Assembly (NCBI GenBank): GCA_903875215.1
Contig: CAIQVH010000019.1
Coordinates: 1 to 64,000, forward strand
Source: an uncultured Anaerolineae bacterium
GTDB lineage: Bacteria; Chloroflexota; Anaerolineae; Anaerolineales; Villigracilaceae
Length of the DNA: 64,000 bases
Direction of reading: 5' to 3'
This document shows positions 55,646 through 64,000 of the stretch, in pieces; position 1 is the first letter of the stretch; each line of letters opens with the position of its first letter. Made by a program: the position numbers and the translations under genes. Below the pieces are notes generated by a model, which saw nothing but the letters and a program-made list of their open reading frames with translations, searched no databases and was not told the DNA's origin.

Positions 55646-57124
55646 CTAATTCCGAAACCCGTTGGTGCTTTTCCACGGGCTGAAGGGGTTCGCCTCGGCG
55701 TTTTTGGCCGGCTGCGGCACCCCGCTCACGCTCTCTGCGAGGGCAGCCGCCACCAGCGCCGTCAGCGGCGGCAGTGCCGGCGGCCAGTGGAATTCCGTTT
55801 CCACCCAGCGGGTGTGAATCTGGCCCTGAGCAAAAGCCGGGTGTGCCAGTAGCGCCTGCAAAAAATCGAGATTGCTGGCCACGCCGTGCAGTACCGTCTC
55901 GCTCAGTGCCGCTTGCATGCGCCGCAAGGCTGCCTCACGCGTTTCGGCACTGACAATCACCTTGGCCAGCAGTGGATCATAAAAATGGCTCACTTCCAGG
56001 CCGGTCTCAATGCCCGCGTCGACGCGCACACCCGGCCCGCCTGGTGCGTGGAATTGCAAAATCTTCCCGGTGGAAGGGAGAAAGCCCGCGGCTGCATCTT
56101 CGGCATACAGCCGGCATTCGATGGCGTGCCCGCGCTGGGTGAGATCGGTTTGCCGGTAGGGGAACGGTTCTCCGGCGGCGGCCCGCAGCTGCCACTGTGC
56201 CAGATCCAGCCCGGTCAGCGCCTCGGTGATGGGATGCTCCACTTGCAGGCGCGTGTTCATCTCGAGGAAATAAAATTCCCCGCTGCGCGCGTCGAAAATG
56301 AATTCAACCGTCCCGGCATTGGTGTATCCAACCGCCTGGGCGGCCTTTACCGCTGCCGCGCCCATGCGCTCGCGCAGTTCGGGTGTCAGCCGTGGCGAGG
56401 GGCTTTCCTCGATGATTTTTTGGTGACGGCGCTGCACGGAGCATTCGCGCTCGAACAGGTGCACCAGGTGGCCGTGCTGGTCGCCAAAAACCTGGAATTC
56501 GATGTGGTAGGCCGGCTCGATGAATTTTTCCAGCAGCAGGTGCTCATCTCCGAAGGCATTTTGTGATTCGCGCCGGGCGGCTTCCAACGCTGGAGTCATT
56601 TCTGGCGCGGAACGAACCACCCGCATCCCTTTTCCGCCGCCGCCGGCGGCCGCCTTCACCAAGACGGGGTAGCCGATGCGCTCTGCCGCCTCGTTGAACT
56701 CGCTTTCACTTGCCAGATTCTCGGCCCCGGGCAGGGTTGGCACGCCGGCGGCCCGCATCGTATTTTTGGCTTGCGCTTTGTCGCCCATGGCGCGGATTGC
56801 CGCGGCGGGCGGGCCGATAAAGGTCAGCCCGGCGGCGGTGATTGCTTCAGCGCAGGCGGCGTTTTCGGACAGGAATCCGTACCCAGGGTGGATGGCGTCG
56901 GCGCCTGTGGCTCGCGCGGCGGCGAGAATGTTGGGGAGGTGGAGGTATGAGTCGCGCGGCGCGGCCGGCCCAATTTCTACTGCCTGGTCGGCGAAGCGGG
57001 TATGCGGCGCGTTTTTTTCTGCCGCTGAATAGACTGCGACGGTTTGCAGGCCCAGTTCGCGGCAGGCGCGCAGCAGGCGGATGGCGATTTCGCCGCGGTT
57101 GGCAACCAGAACTTTTTGAAACAT
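55646..57124 (-). CDS. Biotin carboxylase subunit (MCC/propionyl-CoA carboxylase type)
   Basis: A 492-residue ATP-grasp biotin carboxylase that carboxylates the carrier biotin. Motifs: MFQKVLVANRGEIAIRLLRACRELGLQTVAVYS, GYPVLVKAAAGGGGKGMRVV (ATP loop), FIEPAYHIEFQVFGDQHGHLVHLFERECSVQRRHQKIIEESPS, and EFYFLEMNTRLQVEHPITEALTGLDLAQWQLR, which carries the catalytic EMNTRLQVEH. It ends at a short spacer with no biotinyl domain, that function being in the next gene. Start at 57124 has AGGATG upstream and lies 2 nt after the carboxyltransferase stop, showing tight coupling. Confidence 0.95.
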   Translation of the reverse strand: MFQKVLVANRGEIAIRLLRACRELGLQTVAVYSAAEKNAPHTRFADQAVEIGPAAPRDSYLHLPNILAAARATGADAIHPGYGFLSENAACAEAITAAGLTFIGPPAAAIRAMGDKAQAKNTMRAAGVPTLPGAENLASESEFNEAAERIGYPVLVKAAAGGGGKGMRVVRSAPEMTPALEAARRESQNAFGDEHLLLEKFIEPAYHIEFQVFGDQHGHLVHLFERECSVQRRHQKIIEESPSPRLTPELRERMGAAAVKAAQAVGYTNAGTVEFIFDARSGEFYFLEMNTRLQVEHPITEALTGLDLAQWQLRAAAGEPFPYRQTDLTQRGHAIECRLYAEDAAAGFLPSTGKILQFHAPGGPGVRVDAGIETGLEVSHFYDPLLAKVIVSAETREAALRRMQAALSETVLHGVASNLDFLQALLAHPAFAQGQIHTRWVETEFHWPPALPPLTALVAAALAESVSGVPQPAKNAEANPFSPWKSTNGFRN

Positions 57125-57126
57125 GC

Positions 57127-58737
<1,611 letters not shown>

Positions 58738-58743
58738 GCCAGG

Positions 58744-58749
58744 AGTGTA
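58744..58749 (-). promoter_or_regulatory. Extended -10 box 6 nt before the mccB start (leaderless)
   Basis: On the minus strand TGCTACACT is followed by CCTGGC and the ATG at 58737. Further upstream TTGCGC occurs twice (with GCGCG copies between), the nearer one 19 nt from the -10 box. Confidence 0.5.
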
Positions 58750-58803
58750 GCATAAAACGCGCGAAAGTGCGCAATAACGCGCAAACCCGGCGGCGGGTGT
58801 TTT

Positions 58804-59700
58804 TTAGGGCTGGGTGCTGGCGCAGCGGAAGCCGTAGCCTGTCCCATCCAGGTCATCGGGCGCTGCGGCGCTGCGACTGGCGGCGCGCACATAGTATCCG
58901 TAATTGTTCCAGGACCCGCCGCGCAGGATGCGGGTGCTGCCCTGGGTTGGCCCCGGTGGGTTGCTGGCGGGGGAGGCCTGGTAATAATTCGGGTCGTAGT
59001 AATCGTTGACCCATTCCCAGGCGTTCCCGGCCAGGTCATGGATGGCGTATGGGCTGGCGCCGGTCAGCGGGTAACTTGCCACGGGCGCGGTATCGCCCAG
59101 CAGGTTGTTGAAGTTGAGGCGGGTTGCGTCGGGCGCCGCCTCGCCCCACGGGTAGGTGCGGCCGTCCGGGCCGCGTGCGGCTTTTTCCCATTCGGCTTCG
59201 CTGGGCAGGCGTCGTCTGGCCCAGGCACAGTAGCGGCTGGCCATTTCCCATTTCACTTGTAGCATGGGGTAATTGGCGTAGAGCGTGTTGTCGTAATAAT
59301 CGGAGCGGGTGGCGGAGGCGGTTTTGCGCGGCGGTTGGCAGACGCCGGCTTGCACACAACGGGCGTACATGGCGTTGGTGACCTCGGTCTGGTCGATCCA
59401 GTAATCTGAGAGGGTGACGATGTGCACCGGTTTTTCGTCCGGGTCGCCCTGGTCGCTGCCCATTGGGAATGGCCCGGCGGGGATGAAAATCAGCGCCATG
59501 CCGTCGACCGGGGAAGTTTGTACATTGGGAGTGCTGGCGGGGGGCGAAGGCTGCGTGGGCGGGCGGGAGTTTTTTCCCGTTGCGAGCAGCACGGATGTGG
59601 CGAGCAGTCCGGCCAGGACGGCTGGCAGGGCCCAGGCGGGCGGGCGCGGGCGGGAGCGGAGTTTGACGGGGGGCGGGGCGATTGGGGAACGCTTGGGCAT
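58804..59700 (-). CDS. Formylglycine-generating-enzyme-like (FGE-sulfatase) membrane-anchored protein
   Basis: A 298-residue protein with one N-terminal membrane helix (about residues 23-42, WALPAVLAGLLATSVLLATG), a Pro/Ser-rich stalk and an FGE-type C-lectin-like domain. The domain has MALIFIPAGPFPMGSDQGDPDEKPVHIVTLSDYWIDQTEVTNAMYARC, RRLPSEAEWEKAARGPDGRTYPWGE, GNAWEWVNDYY and RILRGGSWNN...RSAAAPDDLDGTGYGFRCAS. The reactive cysteines of true formylglycine oxidases are not evident, so a binding or protein-interaction role is more likely than sulfatase activation. It follows holB after 39 nt. Confidence 0.9.
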   Translation of the reverse strand: MPKRSPIAPPPVKLRSRPRPPAWALPAVLAGLLATSVLLATGKNSRPPTQPSPPASTPNVQTSPVDGMALIFIPAGPFPMGSDQGDPDEKPVHIVTLSDYWIDQTEVTNAMYARCVQAGVCQPPRKTASATRSDYYDNTLYANYPMLQVKWEMASRYCAWARRRLPSEAEWEKAARGPDGRTYPWGEAAPDATRLNFNNLLGDTAPVASYPLTGASPYAIHDLAGNAWEWVNDYYDPNYYQASPASNPPGPTQGSTRILRGGSWNNYGYYVRAASRSAAAPDDLDGTGYGFRCASTQP

Positions 59701-59739
59701 GTGGAAGGTTCGAGCCGGGAAAGGGGAACGGCGCGGGTT

Positions 59740-60753
59740 TTAGAGTGTCAGTTTGGGCCAATCGAGCAGAATCACTTCGGCCAGCAGGCGCGCGTTGATG
59801 TTGTTTTCGAGCCGCTCGATGGCTTGCTCGAGACTTTCGGTGACGAGGCGGGCGCTGTGCAATGGCAGCGCCTCTCCAAGCGTTTCAAGCAGATCGGCCT
59901 GGTCTATGTTGGCCAGCGGGGCGCTGGATCTGGCGGCGCAGAGCATCACATCGCGCCAGAAGGAGAGCCAGAGCAGCAGGGTCTGATGGAAGGATTCCTT
60001 GTCCTTGGCCAGTATCTCGGCATAGGCCATACGTTCGCGTCGTTTGGCGCTGAGCAGCGGGCGGATATCGGCCAGTTTTTCGGCGCGGAAGGCGAGTTGT
60101 TTTTGGTTTTGTGAGAGCTGCAGGGCGTAGCCGGGCCGCCCGCCGGAAAGATGCCCGAACAGGTGCGCCTGTTCGGGATTCAGACCCTGCCTGGTGAGGA
60201 ATTCAATTACGGAGGGGATGGGCAGCGGGCGCAGGCGCAAGATTTCGCAGCGGGAAACGATGGTGGGCAGGAGTTGTTCGGGGTTGTTGGCGGTCAGCAG
60301 CAGCCGGACATGCGCGGGGGCTTCCTCCAGGGTTTTCAGCAGGGCGTTTTGTGCGCTGGAGTTGGCGTCTTCGAAATTCAGCAGCAGGGCGATCTTGAAT
60401 TGGGATGCAAAGGGTTTCAGCACAAGCAGGCGGGTTAACTCGCGGATGGGCTCCACCGTGAGGTCTTTTTTGTCTTCCGGTCTGCGTAGAACCATCAGGT
60501 CGATGTGTTTTTCGGCGGCAATTTGCTGGCAGGTGCGGCAGGTCTGGCAGGGCACGCCGGGGGCGGCAGGGGTTGGGCAGTTGATGGCCTGGGCCAGGCG
60601 CAGGGCGAGCGTGCGCCGACCGATGCCGGCCGGGCCGGTCAGCAGGTAGGCGTGGCGCAGGCTGTCGTGGGCCAGGTGTTGTTGCAGCATGGTAACGGCC
60701 CAATCGTGGCCGAAAATTTTCCAGGGGTTCAGGATGGGTGGGGTAGTGTCCAT
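59740..60753 (-). CDS. holB: DNA polymerase III delta' subunit (clamp loader)
   Basis: A 337-residue AAA+ clamp-loader subunit. Walker A is LLTGPAGIGRRTLALRLAQAI, the zinc knuckle CPTPAAPGVPCQTCRTC follows, then IRELTRLLVLKPFASQFKIALLLNFEDANSSAQNALLKTLEEAPAHVRLLLTANNPEQLLPTIVSRCEILRLRPLP, with the sensor-1 Asn and the SRC motif. The gamma/tau and delta' families look alike, but length and lack of domain IV-V point to delta'. It starts 6 nt after rsgA and belongs to a pbp-rsgA-holB-FGE transcript. Confidence 0.92.
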   Translation of the reverse strand: MDTTPPILNPWKIFGHDWAVTMLQQHLAHDSLRHAYLLTGPAGIGRRTLALRLAQAINCPTPAAPGVPCQTCRTCQQIAAEKHIDLMVLRRPEDKKDLTVEPIRELTRLLVLKPFASQFKIALLLNFEDANSSAQNALLKTLEEAPAHVRLLLTANNPEQLLPTIVSRCEILRLRPLPIPSVIEFLTRQGLNPEQAHLFGHLSGGRPGYALQLSQNQKQLAFRAEKLADIRPLLSAKRRERMAYAEILAKDKESFHQTLLLWLSFWRDVMLCAARSSAPLANIDQADLLETLGEALPLHSARLVTESLEQAIERLENNINARLLAEVILLDWPKLTL

Positions 60754-60759
60754 TGACCC

Positions 60760-61674
60760 TTACTCGTCTCGCAATCGCAGGAATGATTCGTAGCGTTCCG
60801 GGCGCACTGTTCCGGCGTTGACGGCTTGCAGTACGGCGCAGTCGGGTTCGTGGGTGTGGGTGCAATCGCTGAACTGGCAGGCGGCGACCAGGTTGCGCAA
60901 TTCGGGAAAGTAGGCGTCGATTTCTTCGGGTGCGGTGTCCCACAGGGCCAGTGATTTCCATCCGGGGGCGTCGGCCACCCAGCCGCCGCCGGTTATCGCG
61001 TGCAGCTGGCGGAAGTTGGTGGTGTGCGTGCCTTTTTTCATAAAGTTGGAGACTTCGCCGACGGCGATTCCCAGACCGGGCTGCAGGGCGTTGAGCAGGC
61101 TGGATTTGCCTACACCCGAAGGGCCGGCCAGTGCGGAGAGTTTGCCGGTCAGGGTGGCGCGCAGTTCGTCCAGGCCCAGGCCGGTGGCTGCGGAGGTGTA
61201 GATGACCCGGTAGCCGAGATCGGGGTAATTGCCGAAGCGTTCCTGGGCAGCGGAAAGCCCGCTCAGATCCACCTTGTTGGCGACGATTATCGCAGGGACG
61301 TTTTGTTTTTCGGCGATGACCAGGAAGCGGTCGAGCATGCGCAGTTTGGGCTCGGGGTGGGCGCAGGCGAAGACGAAGATGGCTTGGTCGGGGTTGGCGA
61401 GCAGGATCTGGCGGTATTCGCCCTGCGGGCGCGGGTCCAGGCGGACGATTTCGGAAGTGCGTGGCAGGATGGCTTCAATGCTGCCGCTGCCATCGGGCAG
61501 CAGAGTGTATGCGACGCGGTCGCCAATGGCGGCCAGGTCGGTTTCGTGCCGGCCTTGTTTCAGGCGTCCGCGCAGCTGGCAGGTGACGGGGGTGTCTGAA
61601 TCGGGGCTGAGGACGAAGAAAAAGCCCGATTGTGAGCGGATGATCAAGCCGGTGAGCGGTTCGGGGGCGGTCAT
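60760..61674 (-). CDS. rsgA: Ribosome small subunit-dependent GTPase A
   Basis: A 304-residue circularly permuted GTPase for late 30S maturation. The N-terminal OB domain (GLIIRSQSGFFFVLSPDSDTPVTCQLRGRLKQGRHETDLAAIGDRVAYT) precedes G4 (IIVANKVDL), G5 (YTSAATGLGLDEL), G1 (LAGPSGVGKSSLLNAL), G2 region (KKGTHTTNFRQLHAI) and G3 (VADAPGWKSLAL, with DAPG for the usual DTPG). The C-terminal zinc finger is CQFSDCTHTHEPDCAV. Start at 61674 (MTAPEPLTG) is chosen; the frame is open to 62037 but that part is a shadow of the penicillin-binding protein gene. It begins 8 nt after that gene's stop. Confidence 0.95.
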   Translation of the reverse strand: MTAPEPLTGLIIRSQSGFFFVLSPDSDTPVTCQLRGRLKQGRHETDLAAIGDRVAYTLLPDGSGSIEAILPRTSEIVRLDPRPQGEYRQILLANPDQAIFVFACAHPEPKLRMLDRFLVIAEKQNVPAIIVANKVDLSGLSAAQERFGNYPDLGYRVIYTSAATGLGLDELRATLTGKLSALAGPSGVGKSSLLNALQPGLGIAVGEVSNFMKKGTHTTNFRQLHAITGGGWVADAPGWKSLALWDTAPEEIDAYFPELRNLVAACQFSDCTHTHEPDCAVLQAVNAGTVRPERYESFLRLRDE

Positions 61675-61682
61675 CAAGGGGT

Positions 61683-63938
61683 TCAGGGTTGCGGCTGGGC
61701 GGTCAGGGTGCCTTCGAAGCCAAGCGGGGTGGGAGTGCGGGTGATGCCGATGTTGGCTTCCCACCAGTACAGGCTGCGCGGGCTGCCGAAGAAGTAGTCT
61801 TCGACGACGCGTTTGAAAATGGGTGCGCCGTAATCGGAGCCTTCGCCCTCGTTTTCGACGATGACGGCGATGGCGATATCGGGGAAGCCTTCGATCTGGG
61901 CGTCGGTATAGCCGGCGAACCAGGCGTGCGGCAGGCCGGAGCCGGATTCGGCGGTGCCGGTTTTTCCGTAGATTGGGACGTTGATGTTGCGGAAGCGGTG
62001 GACGGCGGTGCCGCGCGGGTTGTGGACGACTTCCCACATGGCTTTCCGCAGGGCTTCCAGGTTTTCGGGTTTGATGGGCAGGGTGCCGCGCGCTTCGGGT
62101 TTGAACAGCGTGGTTTCGGTGCCGTCAGCGGCGATGATTTTTTCGACGAGTTGCGGGCGGTAGAGGGTGCCGCCGTTGCCAATGGCGGCCATGAAGTCGG
62201 CGACTTGCAGGGGGGTGACGAGCACGTCGCCCTGGCCGATGGCCTGGTTGACGGCTTCGACTTCTCCGGCGGGGTTGAGAATTTGCCCGGTGCCTTCGGG
62301 GATTTGGGCGAGGCCGGTGGGTTGGCCAAGGCCGAAGGCGCGGGCCATGTCGGCGATGGCGTTGACGCGGCCCTGGCGGTACAGGTCTAGGCCGATGTGC
62401 CAGAACCAGGGGTTGCAGGAGCGCATCAGGCCCTCGGAGAGGGTCAGTTCGCCGGATGGCCGGGTTTTGCCTTCGCCGGTGGCGGCCAGTTCCTGCTGGA
62501 AGTGTTCCCAGGTCCAGTCGTGGCGGACTTTGTCGGGGAGTTCGGTCCAGTCGTAGCCGCATTGCAGTTTGAGATCGGGGGTGTAGGTGCCGCTTTCGAG
62601 GGCGGCGACGTAGGTGATGACTTTGAAGACCGAGCCGAGTGGGTATTGTCCCTGGGTGGCGCGGTTGACGAGCGGTTGGTTGGGGTTGTTGAAGAGTTCG
62701 CCGATGCCGTCGGCGCTGTTCTGGTTTTGGGGTTCAAACAGGTTGGGGTCGTATTGGGGCGAGGAGACCATGGCCAGGACGCGGCCGGTGTCGCGTTCGA
62801 TCACGACGATCGAGCCGCGGAATCCGGCGATGGCTTCCTGGGCCTGTATTTGGAGGGTTTTGTCGAGGGTGAGCTGCAGGTTGGCGGCGGGTTGGGAGGC
62901 GGTGCTGGCCTGTTGGGTCAGGGTGCCGTCGGTTTTACTCAGGTAGAGCGTGCCGCCGGCCCGGCCGGCCAGGTATTGTTCGGCCCATTGTTCGAGGCCG
63001 GCGCGGCCAACGCGCGCGTCGCGCGAGTAGCCGGCGCGCGCGTACAGGTCTTCTTCTTCTTTGGGGATGGGCGAGACGTAGCCGACGGTTTGGGGTGCGA
63101 TGCCGTTTTGATAGTAGAAGCGCGAGGTATAGGGGGTCAGTACCAGGCCGCCCAGGCTGGAGAGCAGGTTCCAGCGCTGGTTGACCGCTTCGGCGGTGGC
63201 TTCGCCGATGGGCAGGTACCAGTAGACGTCGCGCCGGTCATTGTACAGGGCAATGGCTTGCGAGGGGCTGATGTTTAGCAGGCGGCTGAGCTCGCCAACC
63301 AGGGTGTCTTCCTGCTCTGCGACGATGTTGGTGGGCACCAGGCCGAGGGCGTAGGCATCGGTTTGGGTGACGAGTGGTTGGCCGGTGCGGTCGAGGATGA
63401 TGCCGCGTGCCGGGGTCTGGTAATCAATGGTCAGTGAGTTTCCGCCGCTCAGTTCGGGCAGCACCAGGCTTTCGTTCCAGTTCAATGTCCAGGCGCTGGC
63501 GTGTTTTTCCAGCCGGGCACTCATCTCGCGCTGCAGTTCGCCGAACAGGTTGGTGGTGTACGTTACGCGGAAGTTGACCTGTGCGGCGGCGGGATCGGTG
63601 GTCTGCGAGAGGATTTCGTAGCTGAGTTGTTTCAGGGTCAGGGCGTTCATGGTATTGCGGTAGCGCGCGGCAAAATCGTCGGCGCTGATGGCCTGCTGGC
63701 TGGCGGGGGTCAGCATGGCGTACATGCTGGGGTAATCATCGTTCTGCCAGGCGGTCAGGTAGGCCTGCATCAACGCTGCGCCGTCTGCGGCTGGGGCGCT
63801 GGTGACGCGCACTTCCGGTGCCGGCAGGCTGGTTGGCGTGCTTTTGGGGCTGGCCGCGAAGGGCAATGAACAACCGCTCAGCAGGGCCAGGGCCAGCAGC
63901 AGGTTCAGCAGGCGGAGGAATTTCTTTTTGGTTTTCAT
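61683..63938 (-). CDS. Lipoprotein-type class B penicillin-binding protein with MecA_N-like domain
   Basis: A 751-residue peptidoglycan transpeptidase. The N-terminus MKTKKKFLRLLNLLLALALLSGC has a lipobox (Cys23), unusual for this class. Residues about 45-155 (GAALMQAYLTAWQNDDYPSMYAMLTPASQQAISADDFAARYRNTMNAL) are NTF2-like, as in MecA/PBP2a and PBP3 of Gram-positives. The dimerisation domain follows (PARGIILDRTGQPLVTQ), then the transpeptidase: SVFK at 436-439, SCN at 507-509 and KTG at 659-661. It crosslinks peptidoglycan outside the membrane. AAAGG precedes the ATG at 63938. The gene heads an operon with rsgA and holB. Bases 63945-64000 may be the end of another minus-strand gene. Confidence 0.93.
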   Translation of the reverse strand: MKTKKKFLRLLNLLLALALLSGCSLPFAASPKSTPTSLPAPEVRVTSAPAADGAALMQAYLTAWQNDDYPSMYAMLTPASQQAISADDFAARYRNTMNALTLKQLSYEILSQTTDPAAAQVNFRVTYTTNLFGELQREMSARLEKHASAWTLNWNESLVLPELSGGNSLTIDYQTPARGIILDRTGQPLVTQTDAYALGLVPTNIVAEQEDTLVGELSRLLNISPSQAIALYNDRRDVYWYLPIGEATAEAVNQRWNLLSSLGGLVLTPYTSRFYYQNGIAPQTVGYVSPIPKEEEDLYARAGYSRDARVGRAGLEQWAEQYLAGRAGGTLYLSKTDGTLTQQASTASQPAANLQLTLDKTLQIQAQEAIAGFRGSIVVIERDTGRVLAMVSSPQYDPNLFEPQNQNSADGIGELFNNPNQPLVNRATQGQYPLGSVFKVITYVAALESGTYTPDLKLQCGYDWTELPDKVRHDWTWEHFQQELAATGEGKTRPSGELTLSEGLMRSCNPWFWHIGLDLYRQGRVNAIADMARAFGLGQPTGLAQIPEGTGQILNPAGEVEAVNQAIGQGDVLVTPLQVADFMAAIGNGGTLYRPQLVEKIIAADGTETTLFKPEARGTLPIKPENLEALRKAMWEVVHNPRGTAVHRFRNINVPIYGKTGTAESGSGLPHAWFAGYTDAQIEGFPDIAIAVIVENEGEGSDYGAPIFKRVVEDYFFGSPRSLYWWEANIGITRTPTPLGFEGTLTAQPQP

Positions 63939-64000
63939 GGTCAACCTTTAATGGTCGTGTAAAAATGTCCCGGCGGTGATCGAGCGCCAGACGGGGCAGG

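Noticed and set aside
63948-64000. Possible 3' end of another minus-strand gene upstream of the PBP
   Set aside because: Two frames stay open to the edge (one ending at TAA 63948-63950, one at a TGA near 63941); 17 codons are too few to choose.

Overview
This is a gene-dense, GC-rich stretch of a bacterial chromosome. The gene set points to a member of the Chloroflexota, most likely an Anaerolineae-type lineage. Clues are SpoVS in a non-endospore setting, lamin-tail-domain and DUF5671 membrane proteins, a toast-rack lipoprotein, a split biotin carboxylase/carrier pair, and an NMT1-like riboflavin ABC transporter under an FMN riboswitch. This assignment rests on recalled family distributions; no search was run. 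No rRNA, tRNA or CRISPR array was seen.

Left part (1-13.4 kb). The left edge cuts an IS256-family element. A sparsely coding zone follows, with a Tat-signal protein, a gene remnant and a carboxymuconolactone decarboxylase-like protein. Next is a minus-strand redox cluster (OsmC, FmdB zinc ribbon, thioredoxin-DUF2892 fusion, DUF2892, DUF302), then thrC-thrB. A glycan block follows (two glycosyltransferases, FkbM methyltransferase, serine acetyltransferase-like protein), with CACAAAG-type inverted repeats and a frameshifted GxxExxY gene between its members. A deoxynucleoside kinase and a nucleotidyltransferase-fold protein close this part.

Origin-like region (13.4-13.9 kb). A gene-free segment carries four perfect DnaA boxes, two near-matches and an AT-rich tract, and is a strong oriC candidate. 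About 25 kb further on, two parS palindromes flank an SdpI-family gene, as expected of an origin-proximal domain.

Middle (14-31.8 kb, mostly plus strand). spoVS, a lamin-tail surface protein and membrane proteins precede the translation/transcription operon nusA-ylxR-infB-rbfA-nrnA-truB-ribF, which has its own promoter, leader hairpin and terminator. A toast-rack lipoprotein, an Rrf2 regulator, an anchored protein and urocanate hydratase follow.

Right part (31.9-64 kb, mostly minus strand). It holds a four-domain peptidase/muramidase, a GT39-like transferase with a GAF histidine kinase, YhfC, SdpI-like protein, a GntR-slipin pair controlled by an unusual octamer repeat, pdxS-pdxT, a glycolipid glycosyltransferase, the FMN-riboswitch riboflavin transporter, ferredoxin, a PEP-synthase-like N-domain protein and dnaN. 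A methylcrotonyl-CoA carboxylase cluster with MaoC and CitE-like genes resembles the mycobacterial leucine locus. The window ends with FGE-like protein, holB, rsgA and a lipoprotein-type class B penicillin-binding protein.

Recurring regulatory themes are strong hairpin terminators, several promoters whose -10 box lies only 6-9 nt before the start codon (probable leaderless mRNAs), and four families of imperfect intergenic inverted repeats.
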